DNA of 64,000 bases from Bombardia bombarda (GCA_030512295.1 JAULSR010000001.1:4735001-4799000); one strand, 5' to 3'. Shown: positions 11,682 to 25,200, numbered from the stretch's first letter. The notes: generated by a model not told the origin, from the letters alone. A program made the numbers and translations.

Positions 11682-13909
11682 ATTTGTTTTGGAGCGGCGG
11701 GAATGGTTGCATATAAATGGTTGTTAAGCATATCGTTGGCGTTGCCTGTGGGTTTTTGAGTTATTCACATTTCCATTACTTTGAGATTTCTTTTTCGGAC
11801 AGGGGCTTCATCGCAGATAGAATATTTCAATTTCAGCCGCGAGGCATCAGAACAAGGAAGGGTGTACATGATAAAGGGTCGCAATCAGAATACCAACAAC
11901 TTTAACCACTTAACTGAATCAGCATCCGTCATGGTGAACCAGGCAGCTGATAAGAAGCGCCGAGGTGTGATTCCATAAGTAGAGGAAAGTTGAAGGTGGC
12001 TCATAATACCGGATTTTGTCGCTTCTCTCCCAGATATCGCTTCGCGGATGGAGGTCAATAGTAGGTAGCGAGGCCTACCTATTTAGCCCGCGATATAATA
12101 TGACCCAGGGTCCTGGTATATGGAACGATACCCCGAATCTTGATTTGGCCCCTGGGCAATGGTTGGCGGGGCGCACCGATGCGACGACAAGCGGAAGAAG
12201 CAGACCTTGTCGAGCGTAGGTTGTCTGTATCTCAAGATTAAAAAAACCCGTTTAAGTCTTATGATATCGGCTTGAAATGTTGCTCAAGTATTGACGATGC
12301 CAGGGGAAACTTCCCGATCCTCTGGCCTTTGCTTGTTCTTGTCTAGGGCTGGCTCGGCCGGCTGCTGTGACAGCTTTCGGGCAGTTGCATACCGAGACAA
12401 TGCTGCATCGATGATGTCAGACTGTTCATGGGTCGGACCCCAACCTGGTCCAAAGCAGCTTATGGCAGTGATATAGGTATATGTATCTGTAGGTCTCCCG
12501 GTTTGGCCTGACTGAGATGGCGCGTCTCGTAAACGATGGACGGATATACTGGCTTACACTGCAGTCACCGGTAGGATAGCGTGCGAATCAGGGCTCGCTG
12601 CCTCGAAAGGCGGTGATAACTGCTGCAGCCTTCTATCGCCAGGTTTCATTCGCCATATGCACGATCCTTGGTGCAGGTGCAAGACTGCAAGTTGCTGGCT
12701 CGGACGGGTCTGTCCGGAGACGTATGGTTATCTCTAGGTAGGCCTGCAGCTCGACGGATTTAAACCACAATAAAAGGCACGTCTCGCTGTTGGGTCTTCG
12801 TGTTCGACAGACTGCCAATCTCGAAGTGAACCTTTTAATAAGTGTCTCCAGGGCTGTCATCCATTCGCTGTGAGCCTGTGACCATTGCAGCTGACAGGTT
12901 GGACAAGCTGTGGGTTGTTTCGCCGACCCCGCCGAGCCCGCCCCACCCCTTCTCTTCGCGCCTGTCTTTCTGTCGGTCCTGCCCTGTGGGACGCTATATC
13001 AGCCCAGAAAGCTAAAGGCCCAGACGAGCCTGAGCGCCCGTAGGCCCGGGGTCTTCTTAGCTCGCCCCGCCACCCGATCCCTGCACCAGCCCTTGCAAAA
13101 GTTGGATTGTTTATGTTGGGGACCACCCCATGGCATTGTTTACCGTCATTGGCGCTCTGTCCGCTGCATCCCATCCCGCCTTGCAAGATTACAAGAGCCT
13201 TTCTGCTCTCTCGTCAAAAGGGTCATATCCGGCCACAAATTGCTACCTACCTACTCGACAACCAGCCAGCTGGGCCAGCTCGAAACCCAACGGCAGAGAC
13301 CCGTCGCTAGGGCCTTGAGGTGTTGACTCAGCTCGAGTTTCTGTTGCACTGCCTCTCGGGTGCTTGCGCTGCTCTTCTTACCTACCTATGTGCTGCGTGC
13401 AACGTACATAGTAGCAACGTCATCCATCATCCGAACCCGTCTGCCATTCCACTTCATCAGATCAACTCAACTCTGCCACATGAACCCTCTCGACCCGCCA
13501 CGTTCTCCAACGTGGTCCACTGCCTCCCGGTAGTAGTGTGCTGTGTACACAGTACCAAGTGCGGATAGTGCAGATCGTATCCGAGCTGCAGATCGCCAAC
13601 CAGCATGCGGTCTGTTTACACCTAGGTGAGATGATGCCCTTCCGGCCTCTGGCCTTTGTTTGTTGACTTTTGGATTATCCCCATCCAAACTCGAGCCTCA
13701 TCGGCCAGCTTTACGCCCTCTGCAGCGCCCCGTAACTGGACTTGTGCAGCTGTGACTTGTCTCTACCGTGGTGTTCTGCATCATCCAGCTCGCATCTTTT
13801 TTTATTCTTAGCCCCAGGAGAGCTCCGACATTCGCATCACTCCCAGTGCTGCTAGACGGTCTTCTTGGAATGCGGCTCGCTAACCCCCTTTTCTTTTCAC
13901 GGCAGAACC
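11682..13909. other. Intergenic region and leader of the large gene
   Basis: About 2.2 kb without a supportable gene. Near 13797-13812 a pyrimidine tract ending TTCTTAG looks like an intron acceptor, so the downstream gene may have a spliced 5' leader. Confidence 0.4.
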
Positions 13910-16900
13910 ATGTCACCGCCGAAACAGGAAGACCCCTCCTTTCCTGACCCAGAAACGCCGCGGCGCATTCCAGTCGCAAAAAATGGCGTTACGCCCACCA
14001 ACAGGCGCGCGGCGACAACTCCGGCCGGCGCGACCCCGAAAAGCGCTCCAGCCGCATCGGGCAACGCCTCCTCGCAGAAGAAGAAGCCTGAGCCGACTTT
14101 GCTCGCCGACTTTCTACTCGGCCGCCCGTCGCCCGCGCGCGTCGCCGCCCAACGATCGCCATCAAAACCGCGACGGAAAAGTGTAGCGCTAGACGCAGCA
14201 GGCGTACGGGAAGAACTGCGTCAGGAGATGCGAGCGGCTGCTGTGCGGAGGATCCAACAGCCAGGCGGCGTGCACGACCGTGTAAAGGCATGGCAAAAGA
14301 CGAGTGTTTCGGCCATGAAGGCCCAGGGCGGTGGCGTGCCGAGGGCCGAGGACGTTGCGAGCGAGCCGACCGAAGTCGCCGTGCAGATCGACGCCGAGAG
14401 CGTGACCGAAGAGGACCGTGTCAGAATCAAGATGCGACAGAAAGCAAAGAAGAGGAAGGAGAAAGCTGACAGGATCGAGGCCGAAAGGGCCAGCGCTCGG
14501 GAAGCAGCAGAGGAGGAGCGTATCGAGAAAGATCGGCGCGAAAAGCTGGCGGGTGGCGACGGCGACGACGATGAAAGCCACGACGAGACGTCCCAAGGAC
14601 TGCGACCACAAGGCTTACCCAAGAAGAGGATCGTTAGTGACGAGCATTGGATGAAGCGCAGAAAGGGCAAGAGTCCTCCCAGGGGAGCTCCGCCAAAACC
14701 GAAGGCTGAGGGGAGCCCAACACCGATTCCAAAGGATTTCTTGCAAAGAACGGCGCAAAATCCAACGGTGAAGAACAAGATCAAGGATTGGGCTACACGA
14801 GTAGAGATTCCCGATCCTGTTCCTGTGCCTCGAACGAAACAGTATCATCATACAAAATCTGGCGCGACGGTTACCGTCGAGGAAGACGCGACCAGCGTTG
14901 GAGCGTCCAGTCTTGGAGCTTCCAGTCATAGTGTCAAAGTGGAGCCAAAACCTCCAGTCGACGACGGTATCAGAGTCAAGCCCATGAAGCCAAGGAAACC
15001 CAAGTATGAGTCTGATGACGGGATTCGAGTATACCCACTACGCAAGAAAGAACCCCCAGACGATGGAATCCGCGTTCGACCCATCAGCACTGGTCCTCCG
15101 CTGGATGATGGCATTCGAGTTCGACCGGTTAAAGAGGACTTACAAGATGATGGAATTCGCGTTCGACCTGTCGAAGCCAGTTTGCCGAATGATGGAATTC
15201 GAGTCCGACCTATGGACGGTGATGTGGCCGACGATGGCATCAGAATCCGACCAGGCCGGCGAATCTCAGTTGACGAGATAACAGTTCGTCCTCCCTCGTC
15301 TAGACGCAATTCAGTCGAGAGAACCACAAGAATGCCAAGTACAAGACGAGCGCAGTCTCCACCAGATGTTATAGAAGTCATTGAAGAATCGGAAACTGAG
15401 ATTGGCACCCCAACTAGAAGAAGGGAGCCATCTCGTCGCAGGTCCCCACGAGGCCGCAGCCCCACGACTGTGACACAGACCGAAAGATCCTCTGACAACC
15501 GCCACTCAGAATCCGAGGAGTCGGCCCTGGCTTCTCACCACGATGGCTCGGACGATGACTCTTATCGACATCCACCCACTGTACAGGGGAACAAGTCATT
15601 GGCCGATATCCCCGTTGGCTTCTCGGCATTCAGCGAGCTGGATCTGCCGCTTGGAGCCGATGCAAGAAACAAGAAAAACAGCGTCAAGAAGCCGAAGGCA
15701 CAGCGCAATCCGAGTTTCAAGGCGATTCCTAATGTGTTCAAGAAGGTTGTTAGTGGCGCGAAAGAGATCATCCAGGACAATGTCGATCCTGCTCGAGCTG
15801 TCGCAAACCAACCCACAAGCATTGAATCCTGGCTGAACGACACGGTTGATCCCTTTCGTGAGAACCCATCAAAGAAGGAGCCGACTGGCAGGGAGTCGAC
15901 TCAAGAGGATCGAAAACGGTCGCCATCAGGACCCCAGAAAGGGGAGCCGGTCCAGTACCCATCATTGCAACCGCTCGAAACCCAAGGCAGTACTCAGAAT
16001 CGGTCGCCATCAGAACCTCGGAAAAGGGAACCCGTTCAATACCCATCGCTGCAACCGACCGAGAGCCAAGGCAGTTCTGACTCTCAGCTTCATGACAGCG
16101 ATGCGTCTACTAAGAAAGGAAAGACGCCTACCACCCCAACATCCGGCCTGAAGAGAAGCCGGGCAACTAGGAGTGCCTCATCTCCTCTTAAGTCAGCTGG
16201 GAGAAAACCATTCCGGGAGGTACTAAAAGAGGCCTTCCGAGGAGAATCTATAGGTCACAAACTACCGCCCACAATATATCCCAGCTGTGAGGCAGATACG
16301 GAAGTGGAGACTGATCCTGAAGAGGACGGGTGGGCTCATGAAGCCCCCAAGAGACGCTCTCCGGATTCGAGCTACAGATCGCCGTCCCCTGATCCCTCAT
16401 CCACAGTTGAATCCAGCCAATCGTCAGCCTCCATCGAACCGAACCATCGAAGAAGACCACCTACGAAGGGCGTACATGCCTTGTCTACAATCATATCAGA
16501 GGTATCGAGCAGATCAGCAGATTCTGATACGCTTTCGACTGTTTCCCAGTCCACCGTGACCCAGGCCACGGCCTTTACCAAGTCCACCGATATCTCTCGA
16601 CAAAAGAGTGCAAAGCCCGGCTTGAAGCGCCGCCTAACTAAACACTCAGATCTAGTATCCGTGCTTTCTTTGCCAGACAACGGTGCTGGATTGATTCCAC
16701 CCAGCCGCTCTAGAAGCATCAAGTCTTCCCACAGCCTTCACCGGAGGCCAAGCAAGCAGGACAAAGGCAGGGTCGATGACTTGTTAGATGAATTTGATGA
16801 CGATGAACATTTTTACCAGAGAGAGCTGAAGACTCTGGTCGATGGTGTCGTCCCTGTGCTGTTAACCCAAGTCATACACGGTGGCGATGCCGACCGCGCG

Positions 16901-19900
16901 GCCAAGCTGTTTATTCCATCAGACAGCGGAGACAAGAAAGCAGACGCTTTGGCCAAATCAGTGGTCAATATGGGCGTTGCTCTAGAGAAGCTGCGAAACT
17001 ATCACCGACGTGTGCCGCTCTCTGATATCCGCCATCTTTTTGCCTGGCTTGAAGCTGTTTTGCCCGTATATAACAGCTACCTTGACGCATGGCGGCTGGG
17101 TTTTGAGGATCTCATCGTCAACCTTGCCCCTGTATCAGGAAGGCTCGATGATGCGGACTCGCTGTTGGACGCACTTCCTCGTAACGAGGAGGGAGATGTG
17201 CTTGGCGAGAACGGTGAGACAGTGGATGTCGCTTATCTACTGAAACGGCCTTTGATCAGGATCAAGTGGATGACCAAATTTCTCAAGGTACGTTCGCCAT
17301 ATACTTTTGTCCTTGAAAAACCTTTGTTGTGTTTTTACTCTAACCCCTTTATTTATAGGCTGCTGTCTTGGTTGTTGGAACTCACGAGGTCGAAGACTTG
17401 CTCTCACAATATGAGGCCCTTCAGGAGAAGTCCCGTAAGCGACACCGCGAGGAAACTGCTCGCATGACTGACGAGGATGCCAATAATACGGATACTACTC
17501 GTGCCCGAGACCTGCGGAATCTGTCGCCATTGGACAGCGTGAGTATTGATCAGACTCGCCAAGTTGCCGCCAAGGACTCTTTTGAGCTGGATCTAGACCA
17601 CTCAAGCGGTCAACGGCTGGAGTGTCAGGTCGAGTTGGTCTTCAGGGATAAGTTAGACGATTCCAGCGACAAGGGTGATGTTCTCATCCGAGAGTTTGGC
17701 ACCAGTTCCAGGTCATGGCTGCTATTCCCCCCAGTTTCCAAAGAAGCCATCTCTGCCAGAAAAGGGGACAATGGACTGTCGCTGGTCGTTATGGTTCGAG
17801 GGACGCACAATAGAAGGGAATGGTTTGAGCTGATCGAGTTGTGCACAAGCAATGAGGAGCAGATTGCGGATTGGTTGGATATACTAGGCAGTGACCCATA
17901 TCCACCAACAGCTCGATCAAAGGCCATAGCTGGAAGAAATACAGCATCCCCCGTTTCCGAAAATGTCGAGATTCCCGTCGGTGAACGAAGGCTTCAGAAG
18001 CGGCCACCAGCTTCGCCTGGCCCCGAGAAGCCAAAGTTCAAGACGCCAAGCCGTTATCATGGAAGACAGGCCAGCGCGCCCGCCCTGGTCCCATCCCCAT
18101 CAAGCCCCAGATCGCCGAGCCTACCATTGGAACAAACGCCAACCCGAGATAGCTTTCCAGAGTCAGCGCAGGAGGTTTGCTCACTACCAGAGACACTACC
18201 AGCGACACCAACTAGGGATCAGAGCCCACCAAGCCGCAACAGCAACCGTCGCGACTCCGCGAAATCGCCACCCAGTTCACAGACTTACCGCGAAGACGGC
18301 GCACCCCCTCCGCCAATCCACCGGTCTATTACCCCCAAGAGCCCATCTCATCTCGCTTCTCCTGTTGACCTTGCTCCTACTCCACGAATCAAGCGCCGCA
18401 ACTCATCTCCCCTCAAACACGAATACCACCCTTCCGACGTCTCGTCCGATAGCTCAAGCCCTTCAAGCGATGATTCCGAGACGTCTTCGTCCTCTAGCGA
18501 CGAACTTGATGAGGACGATGTGCCTGACACAATCCCCGGGTACAGCATTAAAGAACCAAATTCATATGCTCCAGCCCTTTCTGTTATCTCGGAAAGCAGC
18601 ATAACGCCGTCACATTCAGCCTCTCAAGTCGGTCACATTGGTCGCGCAGAAGTGCCAGTGCACAAATTCGTTGCTTCAGTCTCATATTGGGTTAGCAAGA
18701 AAGGAATTTGGAAGGTCATCGGCACTGGTGCTACATCCGTTGTTGTTCATCCTGGCTGCGTAGAGGTGCACGATCCTAACGAACATCAATCCAAACATCA
18801 AGCCTATCCGCTGCAATCATCAGGAACTTCTGAAGTCAATAACCAAAATAAGGATGCTGGCGGTATTGTACCGCTTGTCAGCTTGATTCTTACTCCGAAC
18901 GTTCTTATCCGAAGGAGCAATGCACTCGACCTTGAGATTAAGAGTCAAGCATCGCAGGGGTCTCGCCTGAAAATTGACAGTGGCACGTATCTCTTCCGTG
19001 CAGCATCTCAGAACGATGCCAAGGACCTTTACGAAGCGGTGCACCAAAGTAAGTGGAACAACGCCAGGTATATCCAAGTCAACGAGGAAGCGCGTGTCCG
19101 ATCCTTTGGGCAGCAGACGCACGAATCTGGCGGCGGTGGCAGTGGAGATGGCGATAGCTCCGGCCAGCGGCGAAGCTGGTTCGGTCGCAAGAATAGCTAC
19201 CGCGCTTCGACTCGTGCTCCCAGCATCTCCCAAGCCAGTGGCTCGACCACCATTTCAGCCAACAGCTTCCTCAATCGTATACTGGGTGGGGGCAACACGT
19301 CCTTCGACATAGACAAGTCAACAGTCGACAAGCATTCGCGCCCGGGTTCCAAGGCGGGGGGCGCTGGCGCTGGCAGCTTGTACACGTCAAGCGCCTCTTC
19401 GAGCGGCGGCGGGGGCTCGACACCGCCCAGAAGTCTCTCCATCTCGCTCTCGGGCTCAGGTAGCCAGAGCCAAAGCCAGAGCCGGTGGAGCATCGGTCTC
19501 GGCAAGCCTTTCTCTCCTGACCAGCCGCTTGAGATCCGCTGCCACTTGAATGTGCAAAACAACCGGTGGTCCGATAAGGGAGATTGCATATTGGTCATCA
19601 GGCGGCCACCGCCGGGCGTCCGCCAGGAGCTGGCGCTCTACCACGGGATGGAGAAGCGCGTGATTGTGACGCACGCGACTAAGAAGACGGGCGACAGACC
19701 TCTTATTCTCCTGGACGCGGTGCTGGGATCCAAGTGCTTCAGTATGATTGGGACCAAGGGGATTATGTGCAGCGTGTGGGAGAACCTGAGGGACGAGGAT
19801 GGTAATGTGGGTGTTGCGCCGCGGAATGGCGCGCTGTCGGGCAAGATTACAAAGTGGTGCTTCCAGTGCAAGAATGTGCAGCAGGCGGATTGGATTATGA

Positions 19901-19941
19901 AGATGGTGACGTCGGAGGTGCCGGGGTTGATGATGGGTTAG
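13910..19941 (+). CDS. 1986-residue DDGIRVRP-repeat protein with RhoGEF/PH-like folded half
   Basis: Two exons, 13910-17287 and 17359-19941, joined by a 71-nt intron (GTACGT...TTATAG) that keeps frame and phase. The ATG at 13910 gives MSPPKQED; an upstream in-frame codon is less likely. Residues 1-350 are basic and disordered, with a charged helical stretch around 175-235. Residues about 350-460 hold seven DDGIRVRP-type octapeptides plus a degenerate eighth. A 28-residue tandem duplication lies near 670-725. From about 954 the sequence becomes folded and helical (YQRELKTLVDGVVPVLLTQV onward), followed by a beta-rich segment near 1199-1290; together they look like a Dbl-homology plus PH pair. 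Two further beta-rich, PH-like segments lie near 1555-1710 and 1850-1986. A Rho-family exchange factor or scaffold is a hypothesis only; there is no signal peptide or membrane segment. Confidence 0.8.
14960..15290 (+). repeat. DDGIRVRP octapeptide repeat array
   Basis: Inside the large gene, seven copies of DDGIR[VI][RKY]P (one begins ND) and one degenerate copy, VDEITVRP, are spaced about 11-19 residues apart. The linkers are unrelated in sequence, so the octapeptide itself appears to be what is conserved. Confidence 0.9.
15916..16085 (+). repeat. Two-copy 84-bp coding tandem repeat
   Basis: Two consecutive 28-residue units share RSPS, EPVQYPSLQP and QGS. They are in frame within the large gene and diverged at several positions, with a period of about 84 bp (CGGTCGCCATCAG recurs at about 15919 and 16003). 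Confidence 0.85.
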
Positions 19942-20961
19942 GAACTTAGGAACCTAGGGTTTGATAGAGAGGGGGGGTGGGTTGCTGTTTATTATTTTTT
20001 TGAAGTTTAATGGGAGGAAACGAGGGGGAGGGGGGAAAGGGGTGTGAGGATGTGGAGAGGATTACAAGCAACGCGGTGTTGGACGGTAAAAGGAACGGAG
20101 GAGAGAGAAAAAGCAGCGATCGCTATTATTCGTCGATGCATTATACCCCCGATCGATATTTTGTTATTGCCACTGCTACTGCGGGCTTTTATTATCCTTA
20201 TTTTCTTTGTTTCATATGGTATAGTTTCGAAGGCGTGTTTATATTTTGGGTTTGGCTGGTTGTTTTGTGGTGGCATCTATTCTAGAGCAGAGGAAAATGG
20301 CTGACACTGGGTGTCTATTTCTTCTGCTAGATACATAGAGAACCGATGTTTTTCAAGTCTACAATAGTGTCTTGTCGGGGAGGAGGTGAGGCGATGCAGT
20401 ATATATCCAAGGGTGGTGAATGGTAGAAATGATGATTGATGCTCAATTGCGCCGATCTGTTCCTTCTGATAATTGGTAATTCGTGAACATCAAACTTTAC
20501 CTATTGTTTTGAGTATTCTTGGGCTAGGAGGTGGCAATTGCACATTGACAATGGCAAATGGGGCGTCGAATGGGGCTTTGAATGGGTGCCAAATGTCAGG
20601 ATGGAAATGCTTGACGTGTTTACCTAAGCAGCTAAGGATAAAGCGGCCGCGTCTTGGCGCACGACAGACAGGCTGGGCTGGGATCGCGCTCGCGCGTCTT
20701 TCTTTGAAAGACATTCCGCCCTTGCTTTGCTCGTCCAACATCCCGCGCGTCCAGGTAGTCTTTAACCCATCGTCGCGACACCCACCCGAGAACACCCACC
20801 TCTATTTTGAATTAGACTGTCGATACCAGCGACTTCGCGACACTCTTTTGCCGCCCATCCGCCCGCGCATTCCTTCTCTTGCGCTCTCCTGAACCGAATC
20901 TGAGAGCGAGGTAACATCGATATCAACTTTTCTTGCGCCATCCTTCCTATTGTTCGCAACA
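19942..20961. other. Intergenic region before the SAP-domain gene
   Basis: About 1 kb holding the 3' end of the large gene and the promoter of the SAP-domain gene. A G-rich run near 20012-20044 (GGG, GGGGG, GGGGGG, GGGG) lies in the putative 3' untranslated region. Confidence 0.5.
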
Positions 20962-22210
20962 ATGGCCGACTACAATAGCATGAAGGTGCCCGAGCTTAAG
21001 AAGCTGCTGAACGAGCGGGGCCTCACACAGGCAGGCAATAAAGCCGACCTCATCGCCCGTCTTCAAGACAACGACAAGCAGTCGCAAACCGCAGACGAGC
21101 CAACCGGTAAGCTTCGCAACCACACCTTGAAACTTCTTTTCTCTTATCCTCGAGCCTCAACATCACGAATCGTTGCGCACCCTGGTGGTCCATCGCATTT
21201 TCGAAAGCTCTTGTCTTCTCCAATTCCCATATTTCACCACTGCATGGCCCAATTTCAATTGACGCCGGATCGTCAAAATGGGCATAACAACAACCATTAC
21301 AACCGGTGACTGGGAGCAGTACCCAGAGTTTAGTTTCTTAGCTGACCTTGAGATTTTGGCATACCCAGCTGCTGCGAAGAACGCCGATGCAGAGGATGAG
21401 ATCGACTACGATGATGATGATTATCCCACCCCTGTTGCAAAGTCTGCCGTCACTGAGCCGCCTGCCGCCGCTCCCACTCCTCCAGCGGCTGCCGCACCCG
21501 TAGCTTCAACCGCCACTACTGCCTCAACCACGCTCGCTACGACAACGGCGACGGCAACTGAGACCGCAGCTACAACTACCGCAACAAAGCCTGAAGCTCC
21601 CACTTCCACTGAGACCAAGACAGCCGAGGCCCCCGCCACAGAAGAGGCCGGCGCCGCTGAAGCTGCAGCCACCGAATCCGCCAAAGAGACCACAGAGCCC
21701 CCTTTCACCCAACACCTCCCACCCACCGATGCCAAGAGTGAGGCCGAGAAGCGGGCTGCACGCGCTGCGCGCTTCGGCATCATTGAGGACAAGGAGTCAG
21801 AGGTCGCGAGGAAGACGGAGCGCACCCAGCGCTTTGGCCTGCCTAATGATCAGGTCTCTGCATTGGACAGTGCCCTTCCCGACCGGCCGCGCAAACGTGG
21901 TCGCAACCAAGGCGGCGAGGACAAGGAAGATGAGGCACGACCCAGCAAGCGTGGAGCAGCAGCGCCTGCTCAAGCCCAGGGCCGGGCCCAGGGCGGCGGA
22001 CGCAATGCTGGACGTGAGGATAACAGCAACAACAGAAACCGCCGAGGCGACAGACGCGGTGCACCAAGAGAAGCTCGCGCTGGCGGAAACACGAATGGTC
22101 AACAGCAGCAGCAGCAGAAGAAGGGCGGCGCCCCTAAGGCGGCTGCGGTTGACCCCGCTGAGAAGGCAAAGCTGGAGGCGAGGGCAAAGCGGTTTGCTTC
22201 TGCGGCATAG
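20962..22210 (+). CDS. SAP-domain RNA-binding protein, Tho1/SARNP (CIP29) type
   Basis: Two exons, 20962-21106 and 21369-22210, give 328 residues; the 262-nt intron starts GTAAGC, has a GCTGACC branch site and ends CATACCCAG. Residues about 6-38 form a SAP domain (MKVPELKKLLNERGL, then GNKADLIARL), which binds nucleic acid. An acidic patch (DEIDYDDDDY) and an Ala/Thr-rich linker follow. The C-terminal half has two KR-A-x-RFG-like blocks (RAARAARFGI and RTQRFGLP), then RG/RGG-like and Gln tracts and a final RAKRFASAA. This order matches the Tho1/MOS11 family, which works with TREX and DEAD-box helicases in packaging and exporting mRNA in the nucleus. The SAP domain is confident; the Tho1 assignment follows from architecture. 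Confidence 0.88.
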
Positions 22211-25200
22211 ATCCTGATATCACATGCTGGACATGGAAGGATATTTGCTTATCCATCACCCCTTCCGCGCCTGTCTGAGATGGGAATGGAGGAAATGGAT
22301 ATGCGAGAGAGGAGCGACGAGGACAAGGAGGATGAAGAGCGGTAAAGCTAGGATGAACATGTAACTCTAGATACAACCTTACTTCAGGGAAGGAAAAGAG
22401 GCGGACGTAGACAGCGACAGAGCCCCTGGCGAGAGGGGCAGCGATACAAAAAAGCAATACCGGCTGCTGCAGTTACAACAAAGAATGGGCGTTGGTGGTT
22501 TGTGCAGTAGGTTAGGATCGAATGTAGTTCATACAATTTTATGTTATGGTCGTATTTATATCCAGAAGAATATTTGTCCTTCGAGACTGCTACCTCGTAG
22601 TGAACTTGCGGATGTTTTGTGGTTATCCATGAGCGCGGTTTGAGACGGGGGCTCTTGCTTCAGACCCATATTTGTAGTTTACTACAGCTTATTCTGATCT
22701 TTACGTAATGTTCGAGAGCATGATGAACCGAGCCCCTTTTTTCGTCGTTACCTTTCTACGTCCCTCGTTGTCGTCACATATATCCCGTACTTACGGTAGC
22801 CCTAGAAGGACGAAAGGAGCCTCTAGCAAATCTACTCGCGCGTCGTCTGTCTTCTACTTTTCAGCCGACCACAACAACACAAACCAACCGCAATCGCAAC
22901 CGCAATCGCAAAGCATGGACATATGACTGTAGCAGGCAACGTATGATCTCGTCCCAAGCCCATGAGAAGAGAACTAACTGTCTGGGCATGTTAGTTTTCA
23001 ATGGATATTCAAGGACTTGTACACGAGCAAGCTTCGACATTACGAAGTGGAGAAGGAAAGACGTCCATTGGGTAGTCCAGAAGATGCATTTGACAAAGTA
23101 GGTATAGATTTATTTACCTAAGGGACAGTCAGGGTCTAAAAATCTGGGCCCTAAAAGCCATTTTACAGTAGGTTATTGCTATTGATACGGCCCGACAAGA
23201 TGTACTGCTGTTAGTAAACCTTATTTTCAGCATGGCAAAACTGATCGCCCTACATGCCCTAGTAACAGAAAATTTCCTTGGGTACGTGAACGGATGTTGC
23301 GCTCAGGTGTGTCGACACCGTGTTGAGCGGGTGCCAGACTCTTGGACCTCAACTTTTAGTTCCCTGTACAGCCAGCCTCTGGAACAGAGCTATTCCGTCT
23401 CCAGTCAGCGGATACTAAGTAGATCAATAGCTGCCTTGTCGTCGGGCGAGTCAAGCCCTATGGCTAAGACATTGCAACTGGTGGTGGCTGACCCGACCTA
23501 CTAGCTAAGGTGGAAATGGCATGACTCCTTTTCCATGTCTCCTAGCTACCGTAAATACCTACCTAGCAAAGCCAAGTAACTCCACGTGAGAGGCTTTCGA
23601 CCAACTTCCAGGTTTCTATCCTTCTTTGCTGCTGTGACAACTACCATGCCTGTCACTGACGACGAATGCTGATTTAGAAAGGGAGGGAGGGAAGGAGGAG
23701 TCAGCATGTCTGGCTGAGCTCGTGCATTTCGATTCCACTTTGCAGGCATGTTTAAGACCAGCATACCTACTATAGCTTCAACGCTTGGGGACGGGAGGCT
23801 GAGAAGGGCTGGGTCGATAGCTGAGTTGTGTTTAACGGTGCTAAGAGCAGCTGGGGGCAAATGACTCGTTAGATTCGGTGACCGTCTCCGCCTTACTCGC
23901 TACATAGTGCGGAGCGCGCGAACACAGTATGGCGCGATGAGTCTGGCAACAACCTCAGTTTTACCACCGAGCTGTTGGGCATTGCACCCGCGGCAGCTCA
24001 TCTGTTATTAGACGAGTCTCCCCAGAAATTCAAGGTGAAGAGAATAAGCTTCACTAACAGCGGGGCTATTGAGGGTACTTATTGCAGCAGGTCGCGAAAG
24101 GCATAACGTGGAAGGTGCGAGCGATGAGGTGGAAGGTGCGAGCTTTTGGGTTGTTAGTAGACTTACTGCTCCCTGCTGTACCACATGACACGGATTCCAT
24201 GGCTTCCAGGTTTGTTAATTGCGGCTGGAAGGTCAAGGTAGGTAGGTACCTAGTTGTTGGCAGACAGATAGACATCATGGACTTTCACACCATCTCGCAG
24301 TCACGTTACTGATGAGGGCTCCAGAGAGCGACATATGGTGCCGTTGCTGTTTCACCGGACTGGCCAATGGGATCTGCAAAGTCCCCTGCTCGCCTGGGAG
24401 CGGCCCATGCTGGTGGCAGTCTTGGCGACTACGATTGGGACTCTGGGAGCCGACGACAAGGGGGGTTCTTGGTGGGAATGATGCGATGGCGTCTAAAGCC
24501 TGGAACTCTTTAGCTCTTTTCGTCTACATGTGCCAAGGGACGAGTTGAGGGAGTGTATCGAGGAATCCAAAGTCATGTATCTGGTTTCTCCTGTAGTGCA
24601 TTTTTGGTTTATTTTTACTCATTGTAGACGGAAGATCAGAGACAAACAGACGGGAGCTGGACAAAGAGGAGAGCCTGGCAGCGCAGGGCCCGCCCTGATA
24701 TGCAAGCAAGAGACAAGGACTTAAAGATGCGCCCGATCTGCCTCCCAGATGGGATGCCACGTCACCAGCCTCATCCGATCGGGGCTCGCGAAACCCTTCA
24801 AAAACTGCCAGTGGTTGTGGCGGAGTGTGCAAGATTTCGGTAAGTCCATGCCTACTTCGTAGTGGCACTCGCCACACTTTTCCCACTGTGTGAGTTTCCA
24901 TAGTCGGTCCCAAACCATGCTTGTCGTGCAGGAGGGGAATCTGTCTTGCTTTTTCAGTACCCGTTGCCCTAGGGCTCTACTGTGGTAGGCTAGTGCTGCG
25001 CTACACTAGCGTAAACAGTCGCTAACCCACATCCGTTAAACCCACGGGCGGGTTGGCAGGTGAGGTGAGGCGAGATCCTTTGGATGACATCCATGGAGGA
25101 ACGGGAGGAGCCCTCACAATTGCAAGACCGACAGCTGGTTGTTAGTGCACTGGTCAATCATTTTCTTTTATTCTCCCCTCGCCACAAGTGTCTCTGATGA

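Noticed and set aside
14926..15498. Long antisense frame of 190 codons opposite the octapeptide repeats
   Set aside because: It is the mirror of a repetitive GC-biased coding region; its product is itself repetitive and has no independent support.
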